Below are positions 12,401 to 13,173 of a stretch of DNA of 13,173 nt, in pieces. This DNA comes from Goniomonas avonlea (Eukaryota; Cryptophyceae; Goniomonadida; Goniomonadaceae). The position numbers and the translations under genes are program-made. Within the stretch, counting starts at the first letter, position 1; every line of letters starts with the position of its first letter. Below the pieces are notes generated by a model. The model was given only the letters and a program-made list of their open reading frames with translations. It was not told the origin of the DNA and did no database searches. The stretch covers positions 1-13,173 of the forward strand of contig QUTJ01031589.1 in assembly GCA_003573635.1 (NCBI GenBank), given 5' to 3'.

Positions 12401-12998
12401 CGCTGGTGTCTGTGGGACCTGGAGAGCAGGTGAATGATGATGATCCAGACAAGGCATAGCTTTTGTCGCATGACACTGTGCCACAAGACCCCCCCAGCAC
12501 CCGGGAGGGTGAGCCGTCGCTGCTGCAGTCTGAGCTGAGCACCCCGTTGCTCGGCGCCAACAGTGGCGGGCAGAAATCGGGAATCACGGGTTGACAGGCA
12601 AGGCCCTGGGGCGAAAGTGAGAAGTTGACACTCCACGCATGCCGGGCTGTGGGCAACACTGTTGAGTTTCTGGTGTCGAGTAGAGTCCAATCTGATGTCT
12701 CATCAGGAAGGTCAACAACGTTGCTACCGTAGAGCGCCCAATCCGTTGGGTCACGGCCGTCGAAATCGTTTGCTGTGCGAAATTGGTAGTGTGAGACGAG
12801 AACGGGGAGCGCGAAGTCGAACACAAGTGCCGTGCGCTGAAAGTCTCCAAAAGAGAAATCCAAAAAATTGGTGAGCTTGTCATCGTCGGCTAAGAGCTCC
12901 GGAGCTTCGTTGTCTTGGAAGGTGCAGGGCGCAAAGCAGCGTACGGATGCCGTCCGAACCTGCATGTGTGTGTGTGTCGGTGTTAAGCGAGAGGACAT
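1..12998 (-). CDS. Giant multi-domain membrane protein (F5/8C-like, WSC, IPT/TIG, GCC2-like, multi-pass TM), partial at both ends
   Basis: One minus-strand frame (codon first bases at positions giving remainder 2 on division by 3) is free of stops from 13013 to base 3, about 4,332 codons from the first ATG at 12998. The frame carries recognisable modules end to end: two discoidin-like units, five WSC domains, about 16 IPT/TIG repeats, a Cys-rich knot, about eight membrane segments and a basic tail. It is likely a type I-like surface protein with a huge ectodomain for adhesion or ligand binding; that role is inferred from the modules. No signal peptide is visible after the ATG (MSSRLTPTHTHMQVR is hydrophilic), so the true start is probably in an upstream exon spliced at 12959. 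The C-terminus lies off the left edge. At least one small in-frame intron (4206-4322) may interrupt it. The coding call is near certain; exact exon limits and start are not. Confidence 0.93.
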   Translation of the reverse strand, partial: MSSRLTPTHTHMQVRTASVRCFAPCTFQDNEAPELLADDDKLTNFLDFSFGDFQRTALVFDFALPVLVSHYQFRTANDFDGRDPTDWALYGSNVVDLPDETSDWTLLDTRNSTVLPTARHAWSVNFSLSPQGLACQPVIPDFCPPLLAPSNGVLSSDCSSDGSPSRVLGGSCGTVSCDKSYALSGSSSFTCSPGPTDTSGVWIRKYRFYRLSIRDTPSSQRLVQMGLFVLDLPGGKQMPIARYKCATPCAPHPFEGIDKLFDGDQRTKFLDASFGRYMTEILMDVSHPRVLEGYRIFTPNDAPERNPTSWALYGSNAPTAWDSTLPIHWDLLDSHTNDYTSIPTPRFTWSGNLLRRPVAPSSTTCSLINNLEYPEHPAEEPPSKALTSVLAYSSAIAGASVELTLEATLSVEVKLGTVLQLDLPGFGLESAVHVAGAYAHVQVRFDMSDTGAPNKVSCSSCVFELRHYRGVELVSRLKQWQPVDTGQLYNWAYSATLSVLMQAGDHFEFAGLVEWKPGAEFIVRNAQVIVDLARHIEPSDGMFQSPVSVDAPVWVRWVRGLPYAPPVWQLGDYSSASTPPTPITSTPTPTTTAASATTPTGTMGQTSSFSESSAAAASATASARTTLQLRYSGESIPVRTRLWFMFRSVTLPSHTLPANSHNLTIALSDLRPQWSFGPTPVISSPFIDASESESGNVDWLTATATESVWAYSSPNTITFHLRPRTPLLPSDGATVIISGLTGTNSFDNAALPIGLSEDQFGLSGASWVQQTGTLTLTVLGPVSSTSDTLVSVTLLNPHERQVPVTPTVRANTMVGWVLSEKRLTVGVLGADPFVRLSNVQCRREATLSQFTSFFPKRQAEESFLATRNRCEAWCRAHKMCWGCSIRCDESLTADGLSFKQECLWEASSECFGLEAISGRISGDVTHKPPGAMVQSAGLFCSLSNHTAPDKVQVRPLPPITVSYRYIGCFTDSLERDLPFRESAGDGNAMKCSAYCHTVYFALQSESQCWCGNSYGISSEHPQVPDSECGNPCSDGEGILCGKDWRNAVYKKASGPGLVEYVGCFSADSDAASQGGLETTKGYGYDAVTCNAACAITQYFALEDSGACWCGNSYTTSVAYTRVADFKCGEVCLTGYGEHCGGRLLKAVYTSTPRVPTYISCLEDHGVPRDLKYSMGAHTDSGDLLLCNSKCNTLYLGLEHAEGRLGSCYCGNTPKMEKRIHDSACGVPCRSGFGVRCGRGGYVALYARFPPLPAAAAPWVEYVGCFVDDAAARDLHLFQGDGHDAASCNTACASKYFALQDGECFCGVAYATNATVHVQVNDTQCGGPCAQGSGVRCGMAYRNAIYATSNPIPKYVGCFTDDPQSDFPFHIGQGYDIVSCSHACVLTRYFALADHGQCACGFSFATGPAYTRVADSECADPCASGAGVHCGGVWRNAVYDRTPEQTTTFAPTSAANANSTTPVTATATVTATVTATVTSTAATTSTVAGATTAGLPPATTTPAARNAKPYELRRFAAASPSTQDSERARDACEAFCSQQVALACWGCSVVRGLDESAAPHNKAFEWAALTQCGDTIRWPGLIDGDVTKNLKDPFTRGTFSHCSEYNAPDYTTLARVLKEYPSFDTEDGSFERARDRCETYCRTDPICWGCTRACLDALKPCSWVARTECGELQRGLGPQWSSNSYGNGRLDGDVSQKATQVTPLFGPSSGGSRVTLTGSGIASTLYGTKFQCRFGSHPPTAATFISSSALQCSTPPSENDRAIAVPVTVVVSTGLKPENQFPVFTYYTPIAVSGFDPPHVRHDVVSRLAVRGSCFSDTTHVFCQFTPTNGSVVMVRGGYVDNQLLWCDTPNHMPIGPAIVEISLDGQFFSDSHRTVVFAGTPVRLALQQTPSTVVVAADALVSLGTLPVALVDLMQYPLSDAVLLRALGSTDRALNASVTSALASASLSGTTNSATVAGVATFTDLSLRAPSVGEYRVTFTTLGLDLAELRVVVMTGIPSQATAVADAAVVASTDQPVLPTVSVRVVDGAGNLVAADSGRAVLLTVSATPVNGTRTSVLFSDQTLQMSTLTVAGRCDFTPRLLLPPVAANYTLQVSALGLPPCPSVDVKMEFTVLAVSPRGVPARSSSSIVVSGTGFGPGFHCVVDYGGENLVMAEAEAHGEDELLCLVTPAGGFAGHATVEVALGQLLSSNRAFVMVYAPAVISRLEPFSVPLGVGGPVTVFATGLRDDLGQVLVRFGRVHVVGTVSTTTVRCNPPMRTAPGVVDVSISLNGQDFDNSTSAAATLRYYTLPVFQAGLGGPSGSIVFFTSSHFRDDLGGMWARFAPAAAVPCSLNADQSIVQCKSPPHNPGPANLSLSLDGGFVYTPASSPFLFYVDPMLWSISPSGGVVSGGTLVQVTGLSPYLVPLGLTRCLFGALSVPATVTADPRSLLCRTPKVPGAVPVVLTVEVTQNGADTSGSSAVSFGFYVAPVLFSDGMFPSSGPTAGTAVAFSGFNFWVLNGGLLSLARCKFGNDTTPVVATVESETRLVCGAPPAAAAGGVIPLISLNAVDYQDTGLNFTYYTAPAPVTFFPLRVPRTNGGAMVTVRGAGFTSQVSCFFGNTQSLGTLVDSSEMVCSTPSTPYATATQVTLGVSLNGQDSHSVPSPLFQVHDPVSVVTTVPPGAGAAISANTTVSLHGFNFLDVPELACKFGHLGIPASFVSSTEVRCSISSETTARLPVSVTVNSVDYTDPSTVPSFFFFQTPTLCAGCISVFSGPISGGTLVTLQGSVWDRELGEAAKAAGVRVRVGAGTEPVGAVFRAPKLPGEFSLDFFTPPRPVGSWEVFLSFTGDFSGATPAFNLSFFAQHTTLTLEMSGTQPPSPAKQAALLVDMAGLLGIDVSRLSVQFQAPGTVREGGRGDSTTKRSLGLQTSCGSSPGPHCGSGPRASGMQMTITVADHHLNPAASVGLSLTSLIANQTGTTSNVSSAFAALAKTVTSFTVVHDGNVLSIFPPFVVRTGGTALTVTSTRFPASDQASIVCKFVYEGGELLSPSASYISSSVVTCVTPSLPVTVIGSTVVAQVEVSSNGGADYSVTTPPVLLTFYAEHPIREISVLRGPRSGGTLLTLSTAGKFTSYGSPTVTFGSITVPATVGADGRMMCRTPAVGASVSQVEVTASANGAQPSKGDAQFVFYTSPVLTGVHPWAVPMGSASLSTVTGSHLPCVSNCAGVSIVCRWSSGSVEWFRTDTGAAEAVPEGTDTVVTCPIDASASAHHSGVANLTLSLNGGVDFSTSYVSFTFYSPPSLLSVHPTLGPSIGGTVITLVGISFLPAVRPTLNVSAVDGWECKDPLLVTLSSVVCTSPPSLTAPTSSIGVRVSFNSGVDFTAAVHFVYHRQLEVSAIVPTTGSSSGGTAVHIIFAQGEGTAAGVFCKLVFPDGFVIRITANRTTLPSTALDIFCVMPNLLDRAPRAHSSPAVFSQDALTSEVRSQRLGDDTEREAISGSWHPRSQTRAGAAPAPPAGIRIASLEVSLNGVDFTSSGPAFTFHRPLALTLVIPSRGVFNPPESSDSTITVFGTGFPADGSLTTWVRFGNTSASPRTACVVAECGSGPCRKCTQPRLSPPSAGTNVSLGVSLNNVDFAQSDNVSFLFTCPDGQHFDQESGRCAACPPGTSGIGTVCVCPIGTWQNTQVVSYDIVESIVTYLDPGGDRQTDYLDPTSSFCIECPGGNATCLGTDPHTQQPQCAVGSRGTVCGLCGESDGVKYMADPEGACMVCPSWADLAKLLGGCGAAAISVGGFHWFTGIELGEVVSLGQTKILVSFFQVTGGIGLNFDIQLPESAKRVFAAVSFMYFDVFAGAKCLLGYQSSFYTTFVITCLSPVLLMAASLGIFVLRRALVLRHGAQDGKPSHHAKATADKIGHIKSQHTKMTLFGLILLHPVITSKVADVFTCQQVFGNTNPWLLADLSQQCFSSSWWSIATLALIMLVVFSVGLPVFFAVMLVKKRRALCTLKSAVLTQYLAERRTRENRPAPPPLRRTLSRSRSMMQMLGLAGNEEEENENSVAVVGLNPSEEKDLFGRYLLSERWYSHLDFLHGDYKSDGCYAMEIVEIVRKILLTSVCMAVSKLVPGFDVVVGMLVLLAAIMIHFYYFPHKEHDDNVLKAAVLCTEWATLFFLLLISAANNQSEYKPDMVTGVIFAMLIGLAVRFLYTMVLRVRANAAKFRDKMAAKRAKREAKAAAKARAAAAPPSPSPSVLSPPASPGPLASPSRRKLATIITRNLEANSTAVIDTEKEPGAAFLRQLLSVIRAKNHWRMAVKAHAGGGSNHFRRGGEEVEENLGGVHSCDAFAGAQKDT
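425..1689 (-). other. Protein region: multi-pass membrane domain (about eight segments)
   Basis: Residues about 3771-4192. Hydrophobic segments lie near 1721-1659 (weak), 1619-1566, 1535-1470, 1460-1386, 1280-1218, 1142-1059, 721-688, 686-615, 590-522 and 494-426. Loops at 1385-1281 and 1058-725 are basic, and the loop at 1217-1143 carries two cysteines. This fits the positive-inside rule, with an extracellular N-terminal part and a cytosolic tail. The KILVSFFQV motif and the F.RYL...Y...E(I/V)VRK(I)LL...PGF block resemble the conserved C-terminal region of oomycete and algal multi-domain surface proteins, loosely TRP-like. Transport or signalling activity is not shown. Confidence 0.8.
1690..2109 (-). 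other. Protein domain: Cys-rich GCC2/TNFR-like knot before the membrane
   Basis: Residues about 3631-3770. CPDGQHFDQESGRCAACPPGTSG, CVCPIGTW, FCIECPGGNATC, QCAVGSRGTVCGLCGESDG, CMVCPSW. The 'CPPGT' and 'C..CP.G' pattern matches the ephrin-receptor/GCC2-GCC3 style knots that precede multi-pass C-termini in many protist surface proteins. It is likely a disulfide-rich stalk just outside the membrane. Confidence 0.8.
2110..4040 (-). other. Protein domains: IPT/TIG repeats K to P (six units)
   Basis: Residues about 2987-3630. Approximate units: 4040-3743, 3742-3478, 3477-3138, 3137-2877, 2876-2415, 2414-2110. Marks include RTGGTALTVTSTRF, GPRSGGTLLTL, LNGGVDFSTSYVSFTFYSPP, LGPSIGGTVITL, GSSSGGTAVHI, SLEVSLNGVDF, GVSLNNVDFAQ. 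The fifth unit carries an insertion of about 50 residues (2500-2665). The last has extra cysteines (CVVAECGSGPCRKC) and joins the Cys-rich knot through FLFTCPDG. Confidence 0.85.
4041..4449 (-). other. Protein segment: small alpha/beta domain between IPT repeats, probably split by a short intron
   Basis: Residues about 2851-2986. TTLTLEMSG, then PAKQAALLVDMAGLLGIDVSRLSVQF, an odd Gly/Ser/Arg-rich insert, then MTITVADH and SSAFAALAKTVTSFTVV. The order strand - helix with LG(I/V)..SR - strand - strand - helix is a pattern I associate with a small domain found in many protist surface proteins (an 'ALAAALGV...RV.V' motif). I have no established function for it. Removing 4206-4322 would restore a compact domain. 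Confidence 0.45.
4206..4322 (-). other. Candidate in-frame intron (117 bases, phase 0)
   Basis: The minus strand reads ACA|GTAAGGGAGG at 4322 and GGGATGCAG|ATGACG at 4206. This gives a canonical GTAAG donor and a TGCAG acceptor. The enclosed 117 bases are a multiple of three and stop-free, so the frame stays open with or without splicing. Translated, they give Gly/Ser/Arg-rich sequence with no IPT-like or strand-like pattern, unlike both flanks. The acceptor shares ATGCAG with the proposed site at 12960. The polypyrimidine tract is weak. Confidence 0.5.
4450..6659 (-). other. Protein domains: IPT/TIG repeats C to J (eight units)
   Basis: Residues about 2114-2850. Approximate units: 6655-6391, 6390-6132, 6130-5871, 5870-5586, 5585-5296, 5295-5043, 5042-4768, 4767-4450. 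Recurring marks are SGG/GGT followed by V.V.G..F, a C.FG strand, a later 'V.C..P' strand, the 'V.VSLNG.D' turn (e.g. VVDVSISLNGQDF) and a closing F.Y/FFF strand followed by P. Paired cysteines (C.FG and C..P) match the usual IPT disulfide positions. The last unit has an insertion (WDRELGEAAKAAGVRV) and is the least typical. Confidence 0.85.
6660..7349 (-). other. Protein domains: Ig-like (Big/invasin-like) pair inside the IPT array
   Basis: Residues about 1884-2113. No IPT hallmark is visible. Instead it shows bacterial-Ig-like strand patterns: VAGVATFTDLSL, SVGEYRVTFTTLGLDLAELRVVV, VSVRVVDGAGNLV, AVLLTVSATPVNG, AANYTLQVSALGLPPC. The G.ATFTDL / G.Y.LTF motifs are typical of Big-type folds. 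It is likely two sandwich domains acting as spacers, and their exact boundary is not visible. Confidence 0.55.
7350..7907 (-). other. Protein domains: IPT/TIG repeats A and B
   Basis: Residues about 1698-1883. Repeat A has the classic opening VTPLFGPSSGGSRVTLTGSG, FQCRFGS, LQCSTPP and closing strand FTYYTP. Repeat B is weaker (CFSDTTHVFCQF, LLWCDTPNHMP, IVEISLDGQFFSD). IPT/TIG domains are immunoglobulin-like folds found in plexins, Met, fibrocystin and many protist surface proteins. The pattern here is repeated in the 16-member array that continues leftwards. Confidence 0.85.
7908..8171 (-). repeat. CWGC cysteine module, copy 3 (protein repeat)
   Basis: Residues about 1610-1697. SFERARDRCETYC, ICWGCTRACLDAL, W-VARTECGE, GRLDGDVSQK. 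It is directly in tandem with copy 2 and runs straight into the first IPT repeat without the trailing CS..N.APD block. Confidence 0.65.
8172..8483 (-). repeat. CWGC cysteine module, copy 2 (protein repeat)
   Basis: Residues about 1506-1608. SERARDACEAFC, ACWGCSVVRGLDES, W-AALTQCGD, GLIDGDVTKN, then GTFSHCSEYNAPD. It matches copy 1 in the order C-E-x-aromatic-C, CWGC, W-x-A-x3-C, GDVT-x-N/K and a trailing G-x-F...CS..N.APD block. Confidence 0.65.
8484..8684 (-). other. Protein segment: Thr/Ala/Val-rich linker
   Basis: Residues about 1439-1505. Extended low-complexity region (TPEQTTTF, then TVTATVTATVT, then STAATTSTVAGATTAG). It is likely an O-glycosylated stalk between the WSC array and the following CWGC modules. 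Its core is a 12-base tandem repeat at DNA level. Confidence 0.75.
8569..8616. repeat. 12-base tandem repeat, about 4 copies (codes for TVTA repeats)
   Basis: Plus-strand units gtcaccgtcgcg, gtcacagtcgcg, gtcaccgtcgca and a diverged gttgcggtcaca follow one another. The unit is four codons long, so copy-number change keeps the reading frame. This is a likely length-polymorphic spot in the stalk. Confidence 0.75.
8685..8942 (-). other. Protein domain: WSC domain 5
   Basis: Residues about 1353-1438. KYVGCFTDD, CSHACVLTRYFALADHGQCACGFSF, SECADPCASG, HCGGVWRNAVY. It is a complete module and the last of the array. The usual tryptophan before the CG pair is alanine (CACG). Confidence 0.93.
8964..9223 (-). 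other. Protein domain: WSC domain 4
   Basis: Residues about 1260-1345. EYVGCFVDD, RDLHLFQGDG, CNTACASKYFALQDGECFCGVAY, TQCGGPCAQG, RCGMAYRNAIY. It is a complete module, preceded by a proline/alanine spacer (FPPLPAAAAPW). Confidence 0.93.
9264..9532 (-). other. Protein domain: WSC domain 3 (divergent)
   Basis: Residues about 1157-1245. TYISCLEDHG, CNSKCNTLYLGLEH, CYCGNTP, SACGVPCRSG, RCGRGGYVALY. It keeps the cysteine framework but is the most divergent of the five. The usual GCF front is SCL, the YFAL strand is LYLGL, and the loop before CYCGN is longer. Confidence 0.88.
9555..9826 (-). other. Protein domain: WSC domain 2
   Basis: Residues about 1059-1148. EYVGCFSADSD, CNAACA, YFALEDSGACWCGNSY, FKCGEVCLTG, HCGGRLLKAVY. 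It is a complete WSC module with all expected cysteines. It follows WSC 1 after only about eight residues. Confidence 0.93.
9846..10108 (-). other. Protein domain: WSC domain 1
   Basis: Residues about 965-1051. It has the full WSC pattern: YIGCFTDS at the front, RDLPF, C-x3-C (KCSAYC), YFALQ, CWCGNSYG, SECGNPCSDG, LCGKDWRNAVY at the end. WSC domains are carbohydrate-binding modules known from yeast cell-wall stress sensors and animal polycystin-1. All eight expected cysteines are present. Confidence 0.93.
10195..10460 (-). repeat. CWGC cysteine module, copy 1 (protein repeat)
   Basis: Residues about 847-935. Key blocks are SFLATRNRCEAWC, then CWGCSIRCDES, W-x-ASSECFG, GRISGDVTHK and, after a short gap, GLFCSLSNHTAPD. 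The same order of blocks recurs in two more copies beyond the WSC array. I do not recognise a named family. The even spacing of cysteines suggests a small disulfide-knotted extracellular module. Confidence 0.65.
10442..11106 (-). other. Protein domain: beta-rich segment with 'ITISGLTG' and 'LTLTV...TLLNP' motifs
   Basis: Residues about 632-852. After a strand-rich lead (TTLQLRYSGESIPVRTRLWFMF) come SPNTITFHLRPRTPLLPSDG, ATVIISGLTGTNSF, WVQQTGTLTLTVLGP and LVSVTLLNPHERQVPVTPTV. I recognise this order of motifs (PNT.T..L.....L..G..I.ISGLTG, then G.LTLTV......L...TL.NP..Q) from large repetitive surface proteins of marine protists. It has no well-established function. The segment sits between the mucin-like linker and the first CWGC module. 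Confidence 0.45.
11107..11282 (-). other. Protein segment: Ser/Thr/Pro/Ala-rich mucin-like linker
   Basis: Residues about 573-631. Low-complexity sequence made of STPPTPITSTPTPTTT followed by SATTPTGTMG and a run of Ser/Ala (SSAAAASATASA). Such stretches in secreted proteins are typically extended and O-glycosylated, acting as a stalk between folded modules. At DNA level it makes the plus strand very G-rich around 11216-11272. Confidence 0.7.
11216..11272 (+). repeat. G-rich low-complexity stretch (codes the Thr/Pro linker on the other strand)
   Basis: The plus strand has runs of three to seven Gs separated by T, A or short spacers (ggtggtgggggtgggggtgg and onward). Four or more G-runs fall within about 50 bases. 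One spacer is near ten bases, so a G-quadruplex is possible but not ideal. It mirrors the CCN codons of Pro and ACC codons of Thr. Confidence 0.6.
11283..11939 (-). other. Protein segment: unrecognised beta-rich region
   Basis: Residues about 354-572. I do not recognise this region. It is rich in alternating hydrophobic residues suggestive of beta-strands (VELTLEATLSVEVKLGT, AYAHVQVRFDMSD, HFEFAGLVEWKPGAEFIV, AQVIVDLARHI). It has one tight cysteine pair (VSCSSCVFEL) and several tryptophans near its end (VWVRWVRGLPYAPPVW). It lies between the discoidin-like pair and the Ser/Thr/Pro linker, so it is probably one or two extracellular beta-sandwich folds. No function can be assigned. Confidence 0.35.
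11940..12299 (-). other. Protein domain: galactose-binding (F5/8C/discoidin)-like unit 2
   Basis: Residues about 233-353. YKCATPCAPH is followed by GIDKLFDGDQRTKFLDASFG, then EILMDVSHPRVLEGYRIFTPNDAPE, the signature NPTSWALYGSN, IHWDLLDSH, and the closing strand RFTWSGN. It aligns block for block with unit 1 at 12621-12938, including the C-x3-C at the front, so the two are an internal duplication. Carbohydrate or lipid binding is the family role; nothing here identifies the ligand. Confidence 0.72.
12300..12620 (-). other. Protein segment: Cys-rich, CCP-like stretch plus the leading strands of discoidin-like unit 2
   Basis: Residues about 127-233. The first half has spaced cysteines (LACQP, PDFCPP, SSDCSSDG, GGSCGTVSCDKSYALSG, SFTCSPGP, then GVW). 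This faintly resembles a Sushi/CCP 'C..GY.L.G.....C...G.W' pattern, but it is too degenerate to call. The second half, IRKYRFYRLSIRDTPSS and VQMGLFVLDLPGGKQ, is the first beta-strand pair of the discoidin-like unit that follows. That assignment rests on the common 'YRFT.T..R....QLSEF.L.D..G' opening of these modules. Confidence 0.4.
12621..12938 (-). other. Protein domain: galactose-binding (F5/8C/discoidin)-like unit 1, front part missing
   Basis: Residues about 21-127. The unit begins C-x3-C, then LLADDDKLTNFLDFSFGD, a hydrophobic strand (ALVFDFALPVLVSHYQF), the hallmark DPTDWALYGSN, and W-x-LLDTR. These match the jelly-roll 'D...TKWLD....W.LYGS....W..LD' pattern of discoidin-like modules common in protist surface proteins. 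Unit 2 carries a preceding strand block (YRFYRLSI...MGLFVLDLPGG) that unit 1 lacks in this window; it should sit in the exon to the right. Such folds usually bind sugars or phospholipids, but no ligand can be inferred here. Confidence 0.7.
12960..12985 (-). other. Candidate 3' splice acceptor (exon starts at 12959)
   Basis: The minus strand reads CTTAACACCG, a CA run, then ATGCAG|GTTCGG. CTTAAC resembles a branch point and lies about 20 bases before the AG. Splicing here is phase 0 and starts the exon at VRTASVRC, which aligns with the mid-point of discoidin-like unit 2 (ARYKC). That implies the missing first half of unit 1 is in an upstream exon. Confidence 0.5.
12965..12977. repeat. Short (TG)n / (CA)n tract
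   Basis: Plus-strand run of alternating T and G, about 6.5 units. It lies directly upstream of the proposed acceptor on the minus strand. Confidence 0.85.
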
Positions 12999-13094
12999 CA
13001 ACTCTATGTGTTTCTATATTGATGTGAGGCATGTATCTCGTTCTCCTCACAGCCTTGCGAGTTCTAGCCAAAAAGGAGTTTCGAGTTTTGCGCC

Positions 13095-13173
13095 GGATGT
13101 ATTTATATATGTATTATATATATATATATATATATTATATATACATATAATATACATATAATTTGACCAATTA
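13095..13173. repeat. AT-rich (TA)n microsatellite region
   Basis: The last 80 bases are almost purely A and T, with a (TA)n core and interspersed ttat/acat steps, in sharp contrast to the GC-rich gene. The 12999-13173 interval has no supportable gene. It is either intron or the 5' flank of the giant gene. TATA-like strings occur on both strands but cannot be told apart from the microsatellite. Confidence 0.85.

Noticed and set aside
12421-12520. Sushi/CCP domain call
   Set aside because: Only part of the cysteine/Trp pattern is present and the spacing does not fit a full module, so it is left as a faint resemblance.
13095-13173. TATA box / core promoter
   Set aside because: TATA strings are everywhere in the microsatellite, and the evidence for an upstream exon makes an intron equally likely.

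Overview
The window looks like nuclear DNA of a free-living unicellular eukaryote (protist or alga). It is GC-rich and lacks bacterial-style gene packing. Essentially all of it is one enormous protein built from eukaryotic extracellular modules. I cannot fix the lineage from sequence alone; heterokont, haptophyte, alveolate, cryptophyte, apusozoan or choanoflagellate relatives are all conceivable.

Layout: I translated the minus strand codon by codon from the right edge. After in-frame stops at 13047-13049 and 13014-13016 there is no stop down to base 3. One reading frame therefore stays open for about 4,330 codons and runs off the left edge. The protein reads right to left: two galactose-binding-like (F5/8C/discoidin-type) units; an unrecognised beta-rich stretch and a Ser/Thr/Pro linker; a 'TLTISGLTG'-type beta segment; a Cys-rich 'CWGC' module; five tandem WSC domains; a Thr-rich linker; two more CWGC modules; about 16 IPT/TIG-like repeats interrupted by an Ig-like (Big) pair and by a small alpha/beta domain; a Cys-rich GCC2/TNFR-like knot; a multi-pass membrane region of about eight segments; and a basic Ala/Lys/Arg cytosolic tail that leaves the window.

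The 175 bases right of the first ATG are AT-rich with simple repeats and hold no gene. A 'CACATGCAG' acceptor-like site at 12960, no signal peptide, and a first domain repeat missing its front half all suggest that the 5' exon(s) lie beyond the right edge. A second acceptor of the same form, paired with a GTAAGG donor, brackets a 117-base stop-free segment at 4206-4322. This is probably a small in-frame intron hidden inside the open frame.

As a whole the product is most likely a giant cell-surface receptor or adhesion protein. WSC and IPT modules would bind carbohydrate or other surfaces, and the conserved protist multi-pass C-terminus would anchor or signal. No other protein gene, tRNA, rRNA or mobile element is supported on either strand.
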